This document shows positions 15,581 through 15,738 of a DNA stretch of 15,738 nucleotides, piece by piece. Numbering within the stretch: position 1 is the first letter of the stretch; each line of letters starts with the position of its first letter. The stretch lies in NCBI GenBank assembly GCA_965660195.1, contig CBFHZM010000036.1:1-15738 (forward strand), given 5' to 3'. The position numbers and the translations under genes were made by a program. Below the pieces are notes generated by a model. That model saw only the letters and a program-made list of their open reading frames with translations. It was not told the DNA's origin and did no database searches. The stretch is from JAYODZ01 sp965660195. Lineage in GTDB: Bacteria > Pseudomonadota > Alphaproteobacteria > RS24.

Positions 15581-15738
15581 ATGTTTCGATCTGCACTAAT
15601 TGGGGGGATGGTCACGCTCCTATCGAGCGCGGCTGCATATGCCAACCAGCCAAAAGATTGGCAATTGGGTCTACAGGATCCAGCAACAGATAATATGAGC
15701 TTCATCGTTCAGTTTAATGACTTCTTGCTGATTCTGAT
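15581..15738 (+). CDS. coxB: Cytochrome c oxidase subunit II (partial, N-terminal)
   Basis: The first 52 codons are visible and the gene runs off the window. A signal peptide (about 1-20, ending A-A-A-Y-A) precedes NQPKDWQLGLQDPATDNM and then FIVQFNDFLLIL, the start of the first membrane helix. The W-Q-L-G-x-Q-x-P-A-(T/S) stretch is characteristic of alphaproteobacterial and mitochondrial-type subunit II, which carries the CuA centre accepting electrons from cytochrome c. The CuA ligands lie beyond the window, so the assignment rests on the N-terminus. Divergence from tldD fits a gene order I recall from other alphaproteobacteria. Strong AGAGGA upstream supports the start. Confidence 0.9.
   Translation, partial: MFRSALIGGMVTLLSSAAAYANQPKDWQLGLQDPATDNMSFIVQFNDFLLIL

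Noticed and set aside
1..15738. Mobile elements, phage genes, CRISPR arrays, toxin-antitoxin pairs or a defence system
   Set aside because: Every stretch longer than about 100 bases is filled by housekeeping genes except the purD-xseA and tldD-coxB regions. I saw no transposase motifs, no spaced direct-repeat arrays and no abrupt change of composition.

Overview
The window is chromosomal DNA of a free-living type alphaproteobacterium with mid-range GC, probably Rhodospirillales-like or a related marine lineage. The lineage call is inference from protein character and gene order: a DUF2093 gene after xseA, a plant-type (class III) glutamate-cysteine ligase, a DDGLQN-type LpxK, and tldD divergent from coxB. 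I see no tRNA or rRNA gene, insertion sequence, phage gene, CRISPR array or integration site. Coding density is very high and nearly every gene is a recognisable housekeeping gene.

Layout. Bases 1-49 hold the first codons of an unidentified leftward gene just downstream of purD (87-1379, leftward; purine synthesis). After a 139-base divergent promoter region, a rightward cluster follows: xseA (exonuclease VII large subunit), a DUF2093 gene and an exported M23 peptidase. It meets a long leftward cluster tail to tail, and the two coding ends overlap. In transcription order the leftward cluster is ubiA, a fatty acid desaturase-like gene, pmbA (tldE), msbA, waaA and lpxK. The msbA-waaA-lpxK part is tightly coupled through overlapping stop and start codons. 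It covers Kdo transfer, lipid A 4'-phosphorylation and flipping of the lipid A core across the inner membrane.

From the 57-base ubiA/rsmE divergent region, rsmE (16S rRNA m3U1498 methyltransferase) and gshA (first step of glutathione synthesis) run rightward. gshA abuts leftward tldD with no intergenic base, the two stop codons sharing a TTAATTAA palindrome. tldD is followed by a 304-base divergent region containing three inverted repeats, then by the start of coxB (cytochrome c oxidase subunit II), cut by the window end.

How the genes fit together. Themes are envelope biogenesis (lpxK, waaA, msbA, M23 peptidase, desaturase), respiration and redox (ubiA, gshA, coxB), and the TldD/TldE protease, both of whose subunits are encoded here about 4.3 kb apart. 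I did not find a convincing new biological system. The points most worth a second look are the three dyads before coxB (one covering the predicted tldD -35 box), the antisense overlap of the M23 and lpxK gene ends, the M23 peptidase with Asp in place of its last zinc-binding His, and the desaturase inside the lipid A cluster.
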